Origin: Gammaproteobacteria bacterium
GTDB taxonomy: Bacteria > Pseudomonadota > Gammaproteobacteria > Pseudomonadales > Oleiphilaceae
Reading direction: 5' to 3'
Length of the DNA stretch: 22,107 bases
Assembly (NCBI GenBank): GCA_003695085.1
Contig: RFIV01000264.1
Span: 1 to 22,107, forward strand
The translations under genes were made by a program, and so were the position numbers. Positions 1 to 7,989 of this stretch are shown here, piece after piece; the first letter of the stretch is position 1, and each line of letters opens with the position of its first letter. The notes beneath the pieces are model-generated. The model had not been told where the DNA came from. It ran no database searches and saw only the letters and a program-made list of their open reading frames with translations.

Positions 1-585
1 ACGCATGGCAATGTCCCAGAGCGTATCCGAGGCGCGGGTGGGACCATAGCTCGTGCCTTCAGCGCCCGTCGGCGTCGGCTGTCTCGCGGGCACTTGCGCA
101 CGAGGCGCCGGCGCGCGGGCGACCGGTGCAGGTGACGGCGCCGGAGTCGGTGTCGCTGCAGGCGTGACCGGCTGGGGAACTTCCAGACTGTAGGTCGGCG
201 GATCAATCAACAACGCATACTCGCGAAGCAGGCGGCCATTGGGCCAGTTCACTTCCACGAGAAAGTTGAGATAGGGCTCGCGAACCGGTTTGGAGCTCGT
301 GACCTGGACCACGGCCTTGCCGTTATCCTTGTAGATCACCTTGAAACGCAGGTCACTGAGGAAAAAGACGCGATCGACGCCCACCCTCAGGAATTCTTCA
401 CGCGGTGCCAGGTTGGCAATGATTTCGTTCGGTTGCAGATCCCGGACGTTCACCAGCTCTATTTCAGCCTTCAGCGGCTGGTTCAGTGCAGACTGAACAG
501 TGGCCTCCCCCAATCCCAGGGCCTGGGCGATGCCGGAAACCAGTGTGGATGCTGCGATGAAACCGGTCGCGAACTTGCGATACAT
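1..585 (-). CDS. fimV: FimV-like pilus assembly / peptidoglycan-associated protein, N-terminal part (runs off left edge)
   Basis: The visible 195 codons begin MYRKFATGFIAASTLVSGIA and have no stop before the window edge, so this is the N-terminal part of a larger protein. Seen: a signal-peptide-like start (basic YRK, hydrophobic stretch, Ala-rich cleavage region), then the conserved FimV N-terminal module with GEATVQSALNQPLKAEIEL and LNFLVEVNWPNGRLLREY, then a Pro/Ala/Thr-rich linker, then the start of a LysM-like segment (YGPTRASDTLWDIA). Known of the family: FimV is an inner-membrane, peptidoglycan-binding protein needed for type IV pilus assembly and polar organisation in Pseudomonas. The start is chosen from an AAAGGA ribosome site 8 nt upstream. 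It lies downstream of asd on the same strand, the usual gammaproteobacterial order. The asd terminator and its own -10 element suggest separate transcription. The C-terminal domain cannot be assessed. Confidence 0.93.
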   Translation of the reverse strand, partial: MYRKFATGFIAASTLVSGIAQALGLGEATVQSALNQPLKAEIELVNVRDLQPNEIIANLAPREEFLRVGVDRVFFLSDLRFKVIYKDNGKAVVQVTSSKPVREPYLNFLVEVNWPNGRLLREYALLIDPPTYSLEVPQPVTPAATPTPAPSPAPVARAPAPRAQVPARQPTPTGAEGTSYGPTRASDTLWDIAMR

Positions 586-692
586 AGCCTATTCCTTTTG
601 TTCCTTTACCCCGTCACGCGCTGTCCGTCACGAGAACTGCTGAATGACTTAGTGTCGTTTCTTAGAAAACTTCTGGACTATTGCGAGTAAGT

Positions 693-715
693 ATTATAGA
701 CGGCATCACTTTTTA
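693..715 (-). promoter_or_regulatory. Candidate fimV promoter
   Basis: On the minus strand a perfect -10 hexamer TATAAT lies at 698-693. A weak -35-like TTCTTG sits about 17 bp further upstream; a better TTGTAA is only 14 bp away. The implied leader to the fimV ATG at 585 is about 100 nt. The leader contains an 8-bp direct repeat (CCGTCACG on the plus strand at 611-618 and 625-632). Inferred from sequence only. Confidence 0.45.
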
Positions 716-790
716 CAAGAAATTAATGCCGGTCTTCGGCGGCTGCGTGACGCATGTCTTGCACCAGCTCACACCCTTACAAGCCGTAAC

Positions 791-817
791 AAAAAAGGCC
801 GGTATGCACCGACCTTT
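791..817 (-). terminator. Rho-independent terminator after asd
   Basis: Read on the minus strand: stem AAAGG-T-CGGT, loop GCAT, ACCG-G-CCTTT, then a run of Ts (TTTTTTG). The stem has nine pairs with one internal mismatch. It lies 12 bp past the asd stop codon and separates the leu-asd transcript from fimV. Confidence 0.85.
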
Positions 818-828
818 GACTGCAGCCT

Positions 829-1932
829 TCAGACAAGGAATCCAAGCATCCGCCGCAAGGGTTCCGCTGCCCCCCAAAGGAGCTGATCGCCTACTGTGAA
901 GGCAGCCAGGTAATCATCCCCCATGGCCAGCTTGCGAACACGGCCCACCGGAATGTCGAGCGTGCCACTGACCACGGCCGGCGTCAGGGCCGCCAGCGTA
1001 TCTTCCTTGGTATTCGGGACCACCTTCACCCAGTCATTGCCGGTTGCCAGGATTTCTTCTGCTTCCTGAGGGCTTACAGGGCGACGCAGCTTGATAGTCA
1101 TGGCCTGGGAGTGGCACCGCATGGCGCCAATGCGCACACAGAGACCATCCACGGGTACAGGATTGTCCTGCAGCCCCAGAATCTTGTTGGCCTCGGCCCC
1201 GGCTTTCCACTCTTCACGGGTCTGCCCGTTCGGCATGGGCGAATCAATCCAGGGAATCAACGCGCCTGCCAACGGGGCACCAAACATGGGTGACGGAAAG
1301 TCGGACCCTGTCATGGTTTCAGTAATCAGCCGGTCAATTTCCAGGATGGCGCTGGCCGGGTCATTCAGCAGGCGCTCGACGGCGCCATGCAGCAGGCCCA
1401 TCTGACTGATCAGTTCGCGCATGTGACGCGCTCCGCCGCCAGAGGCCGCCTGGTAGGTCATGGGCGACACCCACTCGATGAGATTTTCGCGGAACAGACC
1501 ACCCAGTGCCATGAGCATGAGACTGACGGTACAGTTACCGCCAATGTAATCGCGCACGCCCTTCTCGAGCCCGTGTTCGATCACATGCCTGTTCACAGGG
1601 TCGAGCACGATGATACTGTCATCCGCCATGCGCAGCGCGCTGGCGGCGTCAATCCAGTATCCCGTCCAGCCGGCTTCGCGCAGCTTCGGGTGCACGGCCT
1701 TGGTGTAATCACCGCCCTGACAGGTGACGATAATATCCATCTCAGCCAACGTCTGAATATCATTGGCATCCTTGAGCATACCGTCTGCAGACTCGGCAGG
1801 TGCCGCCTGCCCCGCCTGCGATGTGGAGAAAAAGTGCGCTTCGAATCTCGCGAAGTCGTTCTCTTCGCGCATGCGCCCCATGAGTACGGAGCCCACCATG
1901 CCCCGCCAGCCGACCAGGCCGACTTTCTTCAT
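829..1932 (-). CDS. asd: Aspartate-semialdehyde dehydrogenase
   Basis: Reduces L-aspartyl phosphate to L-aspartate semialdehyde with NADPH. This is the branch-point step to lysine/diaminopimelate, threonine, methionine and isoleucine, in the cytoplasm. Seen: N-terminal Rossmann nucleotide-binding motif VGLVGWRGMVGSVLM; catalytic cysteine in GGNCTVSLM (C134); substrate-binding stretch ASGGGARHM; and the catalytic histidine in RIGAMRCHSQ (H274, the same number as in E. coli Asd). Start: a GTG six bases earlier (1938) is also in frame, but the ATG at 1932 gives a 367-residue protein matching the family start MK-V-GWRGMVGS, and AGGAG lies 10 nt upstream. The gap to leuB is 16 bp, so it is probably the last gene of the leuCDB-asd operon, followed by a strong terminator. 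Confidence 0.97.
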   Translation of the reverse strand: MKKVGLVGWRGMVGSVLMGRMREENDFARFEAHFFSTSQAGQAAPAESADGMLKDANDIQTLAEMDIIVTCQGGDYTKAVHPKLREAGWTGYWIDAASALRMADDSIIVLDPVNRHVIEHGLEKGVRDYIGGNCTVSLMLMALGGLFRENLIEWVSPMTYQAASGGGARHMRELISQMGLLHGAVERLLNDPASAILEIDRLITETMTGSDFPSPMFGAPLAGALIPWIDSPMPNGQTREEWKAGAEANKILGLQDNPVPVDGLCVRIGAMRCHSQAMTIKLRRPVSPQEAEEILATGNDWVKVVPNTKEDTLAALTPAVVSGTLDIPVGRVRKLAMGDDYLAAFTVGDQLLWGAAEPLRRMLGFLV

Positions 1933-1948
1933 CTTCACCTTGCTCCTG

Positions 1949-3046
1949 TCAGTTCAGTCTGGCATTGAGTGCGTCCAGAACGGCCGCGCCCATTTCGGAT
2001 GTGCTGACCACCTGGTCCGCCTCTCCGGTACGAATATCCGCCGTGCGCAATCCCCGATCCAGCACGTCTCCGACAGCACTTTCAATCAGGTCTGCAGCAT
2101 CGTTCATGGCGAACGAGTAGCGTAGCATCATCGCGGCAGAAAGAATAGTTGCCAACGGATTGGCCTTGTTCTGTCCGGCGATATCCGGTGCTGAGCCGTG
2201 GCAGGGCTCATACATGCCCTGACCGCTCTCATTGAGCGACGCGGAAGGCAACATGCCGATGGACCCGGTCAGCATGGCGGCGGCATCCGACAGGATGTCC
2301 CCGAACATGTTACCCGTAACCATGACATCAAACTGCTTGGGTGCCCGCACAAGCTGCATGGCGGCATTGTCCACATACATGTGACTGAGCTCCACATCGG
2401 GATACTCCTTCGCCAGCTCCTCCATGATTTCCCGCCAGAGCACCGTCACCTCAAGTACATTGGCCTTGTCCACCGAACACAGGCGCTTGTTGCGCTTCTG
2501 TGCCGCCTCGAAGGCCACGCGACCGATGCGGCGAATTTCGGATTCGGTATACACGTAGGTGTTGAAGCCCTTGCGCTCGCCATTATCGAGCGTTTCGATC
2601 CCCCGGGGCTGACCGAAGTAAATGCCACCGGTCAGCTCGCGGACAATGAGAATGTCCAGACCACTCACGACTTCCGGCTTGAGGCTCGACGCTTCCGCCA
2701 ATTGAGGATAGAGAATGGCCGGACGCAAATTGGCAAAAAGCTCAAGCCCCGAACGCAGACCCAGCAGCCCTTTTTCAGGACGGATCGCCATGTCCAGCTT
2801 GTCCCACTTGGGACCACCCACCGCCCCCAGCAGGATGCCGCGGGCATTGCGTGCTTTCTCAAGGGTTTCCGCAGGCAGCGGCACGCCGGTGGCGTCAATG
2901 GCACCGCCGCCTACCAACGCCTCGTCAAACTGCAGGCCGAGATTCAGCCTGTCATTCACGACCTCCAGCACCTTGCGGGCCTCGGCCACGATTTCGGGGC
3001 CAATGCCATCCCCTTCAAGAATCAGAACCTGTTTGTTGTCTGTCAT
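1949..3046 (-). CDS. leuB: 3-isopropylmalate dehydrogenase
   Basis: NAD-dependent oxidation and decarboxylation of 3-isopropylmalate to 2-oxoisocaproate, the third committed step of leucine synthesis. Seen: start LILEGDGIGPEIV; LLGAVGGPKWD; RELTGGIYFGQPRG; the Tyr/Lys/Asp active-site regions (VYTESEIRR, VDKANVL, VDNAAM); the Mg-binding FGDILSDAAAML; and the adenine-binding HGSAPDIAGQNKANP. At 365 residues it is normal for the family. A GTG at 3058, directly after the leuD stop, is in frame, but the ATG at 3046 fits the family N-terminus (short leader before the beta-strand) and is preferred. The ribosome site is weak (GTGAG), which together with the 12-bp spacing suggests translational coupling to leuD. 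Confidence 0.97.
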   Translation of the reverse strand: MTDNKQVLILEGDGIGPEIVAEARKVLEVVNDRLNLGLQFDEALVGGGAIDATGVPLPAETLEKARNARGILLGAVGGPKWDKLDMAIRPEKGLLGLRSGLELFANLRPAILYPQLAEASSLKPEVVSGLDILIVRELTGGIYFGQPRGIETLDNGERKGFNTYVYTESEIRRIGRVAFEAAQKRNKRLCSVDKANVLEVTVLWREIMEELAKEYPDVELSHMYVDNAAMQLVRAPKQFDVMVTGNMFGDILSDAAAMLTGSIGMLPSASLNESGQGMYEPCHGSAPDIAGQNKANPLATILSAAMMLRYSFAMNDAADLIESAVGDVLDRGLRTADIRTGEADQVVSTSEMGAAVLDALNARLN

Positions 3047-3058
3047 CTCACGTCTCAC

Positions 3059-3703
3059 TCAATTCTGTTGGAACAGCCAGGGCGCTTCGTTACGCCGGCG
3101 CGCTTCATAGGCACGGATGGCGTCCGCGTCTTCAAGGGTGACGCCGATTTCGTCCAGTCCGTTGAGCATGCAGTGCTTTCTGAACGCATCCACTTCAAAG
3201 GCGTAGGCATCGCCTTCGGGGGTGCGCACCACCTGGTTTTCCAGATCCACCGTCAAGCGGTAGCCTTCATTGGCTTCGGTACGCCTGAACAGCTCATCCA
3301 CCTCTTCTTCTTTCAATACAACAGGTAACAAACCATTCTTGAAGCAATTATTGAAGAAGATATCCGCAAAACTCGGGGCAATAACGGCCCTGAAGCCGTA
3401 ATCCGTCAAGGCCCAGGGGGCGTGCTCGCGGCTGGACCCACAACCGAAGTTCTGTCTGGCCAGCAGGATGCTCGCTCCCTGATAGCGCGGCTGGTTGAGC
3501 ACAAAATCCGGATTGAGCGGACGCCCGGAGCAGTCCTGATCCGGCTGCCCCTCGTCCAGATAACGCAGCTCGTCAAACAGGTTGGGACCGAACCCGGTCC
3601 GCTTGATGGACTTGAGAAACTGCTTGGGAATGATCATGTCGGTATCGACATTGGCCATGTCCAGCGGGGCAACGATCCCCTCATGTACGGTAAACTTTTC
3701 CAT
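3059..3703 (-). CDS. leuD: 3-isopropylmalate dehydratase, small subunit
   Basis: Small subunit of isopropylmalate isomerase, which works with LeuC to convert 2-isopropylmalate to 3-isopropylmalate. Seen: N-terminal MANVDTDMIIPKQFLK, QNFGCGSSREHAPWAL (the swivel-domain signature) and FADIFFNNCFKNGLLPV. The ATG at 3703 gives 214 residues, typical for LeuD. It overlaps the leuC stop by one base (TAATG) and has GGAGG 8 nt upstream, so the longer in-frame extension into leuC is rejected. The tight junction implies coupled translation of the two subunits. Confidence 0.97.
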   Translation of the reverse strand: MEKFTVHEGIVAPLDMANVDTDMIIPKQFLKSIKRTGFGPNLFDELRYLDEGQPDQDCSGRPLNPDFVLNQPRYQGASILLARQNFGCGSSREHAPWALTDYGFRAVIAPSFADIFFNNCFKNGLLPVVLKEEEVDELFRRTEANEGYRLTVDLENQVVRTPEGDAYAFEVDAFRKHCMLNGLDEIGVTLEDADAIRAYEARRRNEAPWLFQQN

Positions 3704-5133
3704 TACAATGCCTCCCCGATCCAACCGTCACGTACATCCACAAAATGGCCTGCAATGGCTGCCGCCGCCGCCATGGCCGGACTGACCAGGTGGGTGCGCC
3801 CACCGAAGCCCTGACGCCCTTCGAAGTTGCGGTTGGAGGTGGATGCGCAGTGTTCGCCCTGCCCCAGTTTGTCCGCATTCATGGCCAGGCACATGGAGCA
3901 CCCCGGCTCTCGCCACTCCATACCGGCTTCAGTAAAGATCTTGTCCAGCCCCTCTGCTTCGGCCTGCTGCTTGACCAGTCCGGATCCGGGCACGACCAGC
4001 GCCTGTTTCAGGGTCTCAGCCACTTTCCTGCCCTTGACGACACGGGCCGCTTCGCGCAGGTCTTCAATGCGCGAGTTGGTGCAGGAGCCAATGAACACGC
4101 GATCCAGTTGAATGCTCGTGATCGGCTGATTGGGCTGCAAGCCCATGTATTTCAGAGCGCGCTCGATTGCGTCCCGCTTGACAGGATCGGCGGCTTGCTC
4201 CGGGTCGGGCGTAGCGCCGGAAATACCTACGACCATCTCCGGAGACGTACCCCATGTGACCTGGGGTTCGAGTGTGCTGGCGTCCAGTTCGACCACGGTA
4301 TCAAACTGCGCGTCCGGGTCGCTTTTCAGTTCACGCCAGGCCTCAACCGCCCGCTCCCAAAGCTCGCCCTTGGGCGCATAGGGGCGATCCTTGATGTATT
4401 CGATTGTCTTGTCGTCCACAGCCACCAGCCCGGCGCGCGCGCCGGCTTCAATCGCCATGTTGCACAGGGTCATGCGCCCTTCCATGCTCAGCGCTTCAAT
4501 GGCCTCACCGGCAAATTCGATGGCATGCCCGGTTCCTCCGGCGGTACCGATCTTGCCGATGATGGCCAGAATCAGGTCCTTGGCATAGACGCCCGGCTGC
4601 AACCGCCCGTTAACCTTCACGAGCATGTTTTTCATCTTGCGCTGAACCAGACATTGAGTCGCCAGGACGTGTTCAACTTCAGAGGTACCGATACCGTGCG
4701 CCAGCGCCGCAAAAGCGCCATGCGTTGAGGTATGGGAATCACCGCAAACAATGGTCATGCCCGGCAGTGTGGCGCCTTGCTCCGGTCCGATCACGTGCAC
4801 GATACCCTGACGCACGTCATTCATGGAAAACTCGGTAATGCCAAACTCCTCGCAGTTGGCATCCAGGGTCTGAACCTGAATACGGGACACGGGATCTTCG
4901 ATGGCTTCCACGCCTTTTGAGCGTTCCGTGGTGGGCACGTTGTGATCCGGCGTTGCCAGGTTGGCATCCAGTCGCCAGGGCGTGCGCCCGGCAATGCGAA
5001 GCCCTTCAAAGGCTTGTGGCGAAGTCACTTCGTGCAGCAGCTGGCGGTCGATGTACAGCAGCGCGGTGCCATCTTCGCGCTGCTTGACCACGTGTGCGTC
5101 CCACAATTTGTCATACAGGGTTTTGCCCGCCAT
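3703..5133 (-). CDS. leuC: 3-isopropylmalate dehydratase, large subunit
   Basis: Catalytic aconitase-type subunit carrying the [4Fe-4S] cluster. Seen: TLYDKLWDAHVV start; VCGDSHTSTHGAFAALAHGI; and the three cluster cysteines, C351 in FIGSCTNSRIEDLR and C412/C415 in EPGCSMCLAMN; then TSNRNFEGRQG. It has 476 residues, close to the usual 465-475. The ATG at 5133 (MAGKTLYDK) is chosen because GAGGA lies 8 nt upstream. In-frame ATGs at 5142 and 5148 would overlap that ribosome site. It is the first gene of the leu operon. No leucine-rich leader peptide is seen upstream, so attenuation of the enteric kind looks unlikely, and control by the divergent LysR protein is the simpler guess. Confidence 0.97.
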   Translation of the reverse strand: MAGKTLYDKLWDAHVVKQREDGTALLYIDRQLLHEVTSPQAFEGLRIAGRTPWRLDANLATPDHNVPTTERSKGVEAIEDPVSRIQVQTLDANCEEFGITEFSMNDVRQGIVHVIGPEQGATLPGMTIVCGDSHTSTHGAFAALAHGIGTSEVEHVLATQCLVQRKMKNMLVKVNGRLQPGVYAKDLILAIIGKIGTAGGTGHAIEFAGEAIEALSMEGRMTLCNMAIEAGARAGLVAVDDKTIEYIKDRPYAPKGELWERAVEAWRELKSDPDAQFDTVVELDASTLEPQVTWGTSPEMVVGISGATPDPEQAADPVKRDAIERALKYMGLQPNQPITSIQLDRVFIGSCTNSRIEDLREAARVVKGRKVAETLKQALVVPGSGLVKQQAEAEGLDKIFTEAGMEWREPGCSMCLAMNADKLGQGEHCASTSNRNFEGRQGFGGRTHLVSPAMAAAAAIAGHFVDVRDGWIGEAL

Positions 5134-5172
5134 GACAGTCATCCTCATCTGGTTGTTGTGTGTACGGCTTGC

Positions 5173-5201
5173 ATCTTACGCGCGCATTTTGAATAATACA
5201 A
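5173..5201 (-). promoter_or_regulatory. Candidate sigma-70 promoter for leuCDB-asd
   Basis: On the minus strand, -35 TTGTAT (5201-5196) and -10 TAAGAT (5178-5173) are separated by exactly 17 bp, about 40 nt upstream of the leuC start. The same AT-rich region contains the dyad GAAT-N7-ATTC (5191-5205). It overlaps the -35 and could be a LysR-family contact site, but it is not a clean T-N11-A box. Confidence 0.5.
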
Positions 5202-5236
5202 ATTCATGTTTTTTATATTTTGGATTCCATATCATA

Positions 5237-6109
5237 ATGCTTAACCTGCAGGACCTGGTGCTGTTCAACACCGTTGTTCAAGAGGGCTCGTTTACACGCG
5301 CCGCGCAGACGCTCAATCTCACGCAGCCCGCTGTGTCCAAGCGCATTCAGGCGCTTGAGGAAGCACTCGGTACCCCCTTGCTGGAGCGCTTGCCCCGACG
5401 TATCGAGCTGACCGAAGCCGGAAGGGTACTGCATGCCCGGTGCCGGCATATTCTGCGGGAGGTAGAAAACACAACACTAGCAATCCGCAATCTCAGTCAG
5501 CATGTTCAGGGCATTCTGAAACTGGCGACCAGCCATCACATCGGGATTCATTACCTGCCCGGGGTCATACGTGATCTGCACAGCGCGTTTCCTGACATCC
5601 GCTTCGACCTGCATTTCATGACCTCCGAGCAATCGGCCCAGGCCGTACTGGCAGGCGAAGTGGAGCTTGCTCTCTGCACCCTGCCCGCAGAGGTCCGCCC
5701 ACCGCTGGAAGCCAGTCTGATCTGGGACGAGAAGCTGGTGTTCGTGGCAGGTCGTGAACACCCCCTTCATGAGGTTGAAGGGCTATCCTTGTCTCACCTG
5801 GTGGGCCAGCCGAATATCCTGCCCTCCCGGGAAACCTATACCTTTCAGCGGGTTGCTGAGTGCTTCGAAGCTCAGGGACTGACGCTCTCTCCGGGCACGC
5901 CGGCAAATTTCATTGAAACCATTCGCGCCCTGGTGGAAGTGAACCTGGGATGGAGTGTGCTGCCGGCCTTCATGGCGAAGGAGAACATTCAGCAGTTGCC
6001 CTTGAAGGAGGGGGCGATTTCGCGTCCGCTGGGCGTCCTCATGGACGCCCGGCGAACGCGGTCTTCCGTGGCACGCGCCTTTCTTGAAGCGCTTCAGGTC
6101 AATCGTTGA
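5237..6109 (+). CDS. LysR-family transcriptional regulator divergent from leuC
   Basis: A 290-residue LysR-type regulator. Seen: N-terminal winged helix-turn-helix (LVLFNTVVQEGSFTRAAQTL, LTQPAVSKRIQALEEALGTP, LLERLPRRIELTEAG), a linker helix, then the periplasmic-binding-like effector domain starting about residue 90 (GILKLATSHHIGIHYLP). The ATG at 5237 places the helix-turn-helix at the family position. The longer open frame upstream runs through the promoter and into antisense leuC and is rejected. No good ribosome site is visible. Position: divergent from leuC across 103 bp, an arrangement I also recall from Pseudomonas, so regulation of the leu operon is the likely role; the effector is unknown. 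Its last 11 bp overlap the end of phaC tail to tail. Confidence 0.92.
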   Translation: MLNLQDLVLFNTVVQEGSFTRAAQTLNLTQPAVSKRIQALEEALGTPLLERLPRRIELTEAGRVLHARCRHILREVENTTLAIRNLSQHVQGILKLATSHHIGIHYLPGVIRDLHSAFPDIRFDLHFMTSEQSAQAVLAGEVELALCTLPAEVRPPLEASLIWDEKLVFVAGREHPLHEVEGLSLSHLVGQPNILPSRETYTFQRVAECFEAQGLTLSPGTPANFIETIRALVEVNLGWSVLPAFMAKENIQQLPLKEGAISRPLGVLMDARRTRSSVARAFLEALQVNR

Positions 6110-7910
6110 TCACATCCGAGATGCGCTGACGCACATAGGTACCGGGCGCATCTTCGATCACCGGCAATTCCCGGTCCCCCGGAACACGCGGTGCCACTTC
6201 CTCGCCGGCATACTGCAGAATCCAGTTCTGCCAGTGCGGCCACCAGGATCCCTCGTGTTTCTTCGCCTTGAGCAACCACTGATCCGCATCCTCCACCAGT
6301 TCCTCATTGGTCCAGTAGCCATACTTCTGCTGCGTGGGTGGATTCACCACGCCGGCGATGTGACCTGAACCGGAGAGCACGAACTGCTTCGGCCCCGAGT
6401 GCAGATGAACGCCCTTGTAGGTAGCCTTCCACTTGGCAATGTGGTCCTGAATGGTGGACAGGAAGTACACCGGCGTTTCAATCTTGCGCAGGTCAATCGG
6501 CTGCCCCAGCAAGGTGATGCCATTGGGCTTGACCAGGTTGTTCTCCAGATACATGTTGCGCAGGTAGTACTTGTGCATGGCCGCCGGCAGATTGGTACTG
6601 TCCGAATTCCAGTACAGCAGGTCAAATGCCGCCGGCTTCTCACCTTTCAGGTAATTGTTGACGAAGAAGGACCAGTAAAGATCGTTCTCGCGCAACATGT
6701 TGAAGCTGAAGGCCATGGAGCGCCCGTCATAGTAGCCGGCCTTGTCCAGCTGCTTTTCGATGCCACGTATGGAGTTTTCATTGATGAATACGCCAATGCC
6801 GCCGGGATCCGAGAAGTCGATCAGTGTCGTGAGGTAAGTGGCCGCCTTGATACGATCGGACTGCCCCTGACTGGCCAGATAGGCCATCGTGCTGGCCAAC
6901 AGCGTACCGCCCACACAGTATCCGATGACATTGGCTGATTTCTCGCCGGTAGCCTTTTCGATGGCGTCCAGTGCGGCAAGGCTGCCCTCGCTCAGGTAGT
7001 TCTCGAAGGATTTGTCACGCAGGCGTGACCCCGGATTGACCCAGGACACAACAAACACGGTATGTCCCTGGTCGACCAGCCACTTGATCAGACTGTTCTT
7101 GGGCTTCAGGTCAAGGATGTAGTACTTGTTGATCCACGGCGGAATGACCAAAAGCGGCGTCTTGTAGACTTTTTCCGTCGTGGGCGTGTACTGGATGAGC
7201 TGCATCAGATCATTCTGATACACCACCTTGCCCGGTGTGGTGGCCACATTGCGCCCCACTTCAAAGGCGGTGAAGTCGGTCATGCTGACATTCAGCAGCT
7301 GAGGGTTACGCTTGTAATCCTCGACCAGATTCTTCAGTCCTTCCACCAGATTCTTGCCACGGGTTGCCACCGTCTTGCGCAACACTTCCGGGTTGGTGGC
7401 CGGAAAGTTGGTCGGTGACAGCGCATTGACCAGCTGGCGGGTAAAGAACACGAACTGATCATGGCTGTGCCTTGAGGTGCTGTCCATGGATTCGGCCAGG
7501 TCCAGCAATGTTTTGGAATACAGCAGATAGAGCTGCTTGATGTAGTCGAATACGATGCTGTCCTCCCATTCCGGGTCGGCAAAGCGCTTGTCGCCCGGCT
7601 CGGGCGTGATCACCGGCTCGGCTTTCTTGCCCAGAATGCGTTTGACCGCGCCCCCGAGGATACCGGCATAGCCCTTGACGAACTCCACCTCTTTCTTGAC
7701 GACTCTGCCAGGATGCAACGCCAGTTGCTCGGCCATTTCCCGGTAGGTGTCCAGCATGTCGAAGAAGGAGGTGACCTGTGCGTCATTGACGTTACGCTGC
7801 TTGGCGATCCACTCCTCCAGCCCCTGGCGATACTGATCCGTGACCAGATCCGAGACGGCCCGCGCTTTCCTGACGCCCTCGGTAATAACGTTCTTTTCAA
7901 GAATTCCCAT
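6099..7910 (-). CDS. phaC: Class I poly(3-hydroxyalkanoate) synthase
   Basis: Polymerises 3-hydroxyacyl-CoA into polyhydroxyalkanoate at the granule surface. Seen: an N-terminal helical region typical of class I enzymes, LLVIPPWINKYYILDL, the lipase-like box GYCVGG with nucleophile C332, D489 in FLSTIQDHIAKW and H517 in LSGSGHIAGV, together the Cys-Asp-His triad. Also WNSDSTNLPAAMHKYYLRN, conserved in PHA synthases. At 603 residues it is slightly longer than the Cupriavidus enzyme. The ATG at 7910 (MGILEKNV) has AGGA 7 nt upstream; an in-frame upstream extension reaching 7973 would cover the intercistronic hairpin and is rejected. It follows the phasin gene by 79 bp, probably as one operon. 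phaA, phaB and phaR are not in the window. The class assignment rests on length and single-subunit organisation. Confidence 0.96.
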   Translation of the reverse strand: MGILEKNVITEGVRKARAVSDLVTDQYRQGLEEWIAKQRNVNDAQVTSFFDMLDTYREMAEQLALHPGRVVKKEVEFVKGYAGILGGAVKRILGKKAEPVITPEPGDKRFADPEWEDSIVFDYIKQLYLLYSKTLLDLAESMDSTSRHSHDQFVFFTRQLVNALSPTNFPATNPEVLRKTVATRGKNLVEGLKNLVEDYKRNPQLLNVSMTDFTAFEVGRNVATTPGKVVYQNDLMQLIQYTPTTEKVYKTPLLVIPPWINKYYILDLKPKNSLIKWLVDQGHTVFVVSWVNPGSRLRDKSFENYLSEGSLAALDAIEKATGEKSANVIGYCVGGTLLASTMAYLASQGQSDRIKAATYLTTLIDFSDPGGIGVFINENSIRGIEKQLDKAGYYDGRSMAFSFNMLRENDLYWSFFVNNYLKGEKPAAFDLLYWNSDSTNLPAAMHKYYLRNMYLENNLVKPNGITLLGQPIDLRKIETPVYFLSTIQDHIAKWKATYKGVHLHSGPKQFVLSGSGHIAGVVNPPTQQKYGYWTNEELVEDADQWLLKAKKHEGSWWPHWQNWILQYAGEEVAPRVPGDRELPVIEDAPGTYVRQRISDVIND

Positions 7911-7952
7911 GATGTGTTCCTGTCCTGACTGCGCTCCGGTAGCAGAAGACGA

Positions 7953-7979
7953 GCCGTCATGACCGGAGTGCATGACGGC
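7953..7979 (-). promoter_or_regulatory. Intercistronic hairpin between phasin gene and phaC
   Basis: A perfect 9-bp inverted repeat, GCCGTCATG (7953-7961) and CATGACGGC (7971-7979), with a 9-nt loop. It lies between the phasin stop and the phaC ribosome site. On the minus strand it is not followed by a T run, so it is not a standard terminator. An RNA-processing or stability element that sets the phasin:synthase ratio is a reasonable inference. Confidence 0.6.
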
Positions 7980-7989
7980 CCTTCAGACA

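Noticed and set aside
1387..1968. Plus-strand frame opposite asd
   Set aside because: No ribosome site, no domain, lies entirely over a confident gene.
2198..3328. Long open frame (376 codons) on the plus strand opposite leuB and leuD
   Set aside because: It is antisense to two genes with full family signatures; its translation has no recognisable domain and arises from GC-rich codon bias.
3745..4728. Long plus-strand open frame opposite leuC
   Set aside because: The leuC product has all three cluster cysteines and normal length, so the opposite frame is a shadow.
4961..5236. N-terminal extension of the LysR regulator
   Set aside because: It would be antisense to leuC and cross the leuC promoter; the helix-turn-helix sits correctly from the ATG at 5237.
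5134..5236. Leucine leader peptide/attenuator
   Set aside because: No short frame with clustered Leu codons and no terminator hairpin is seen.
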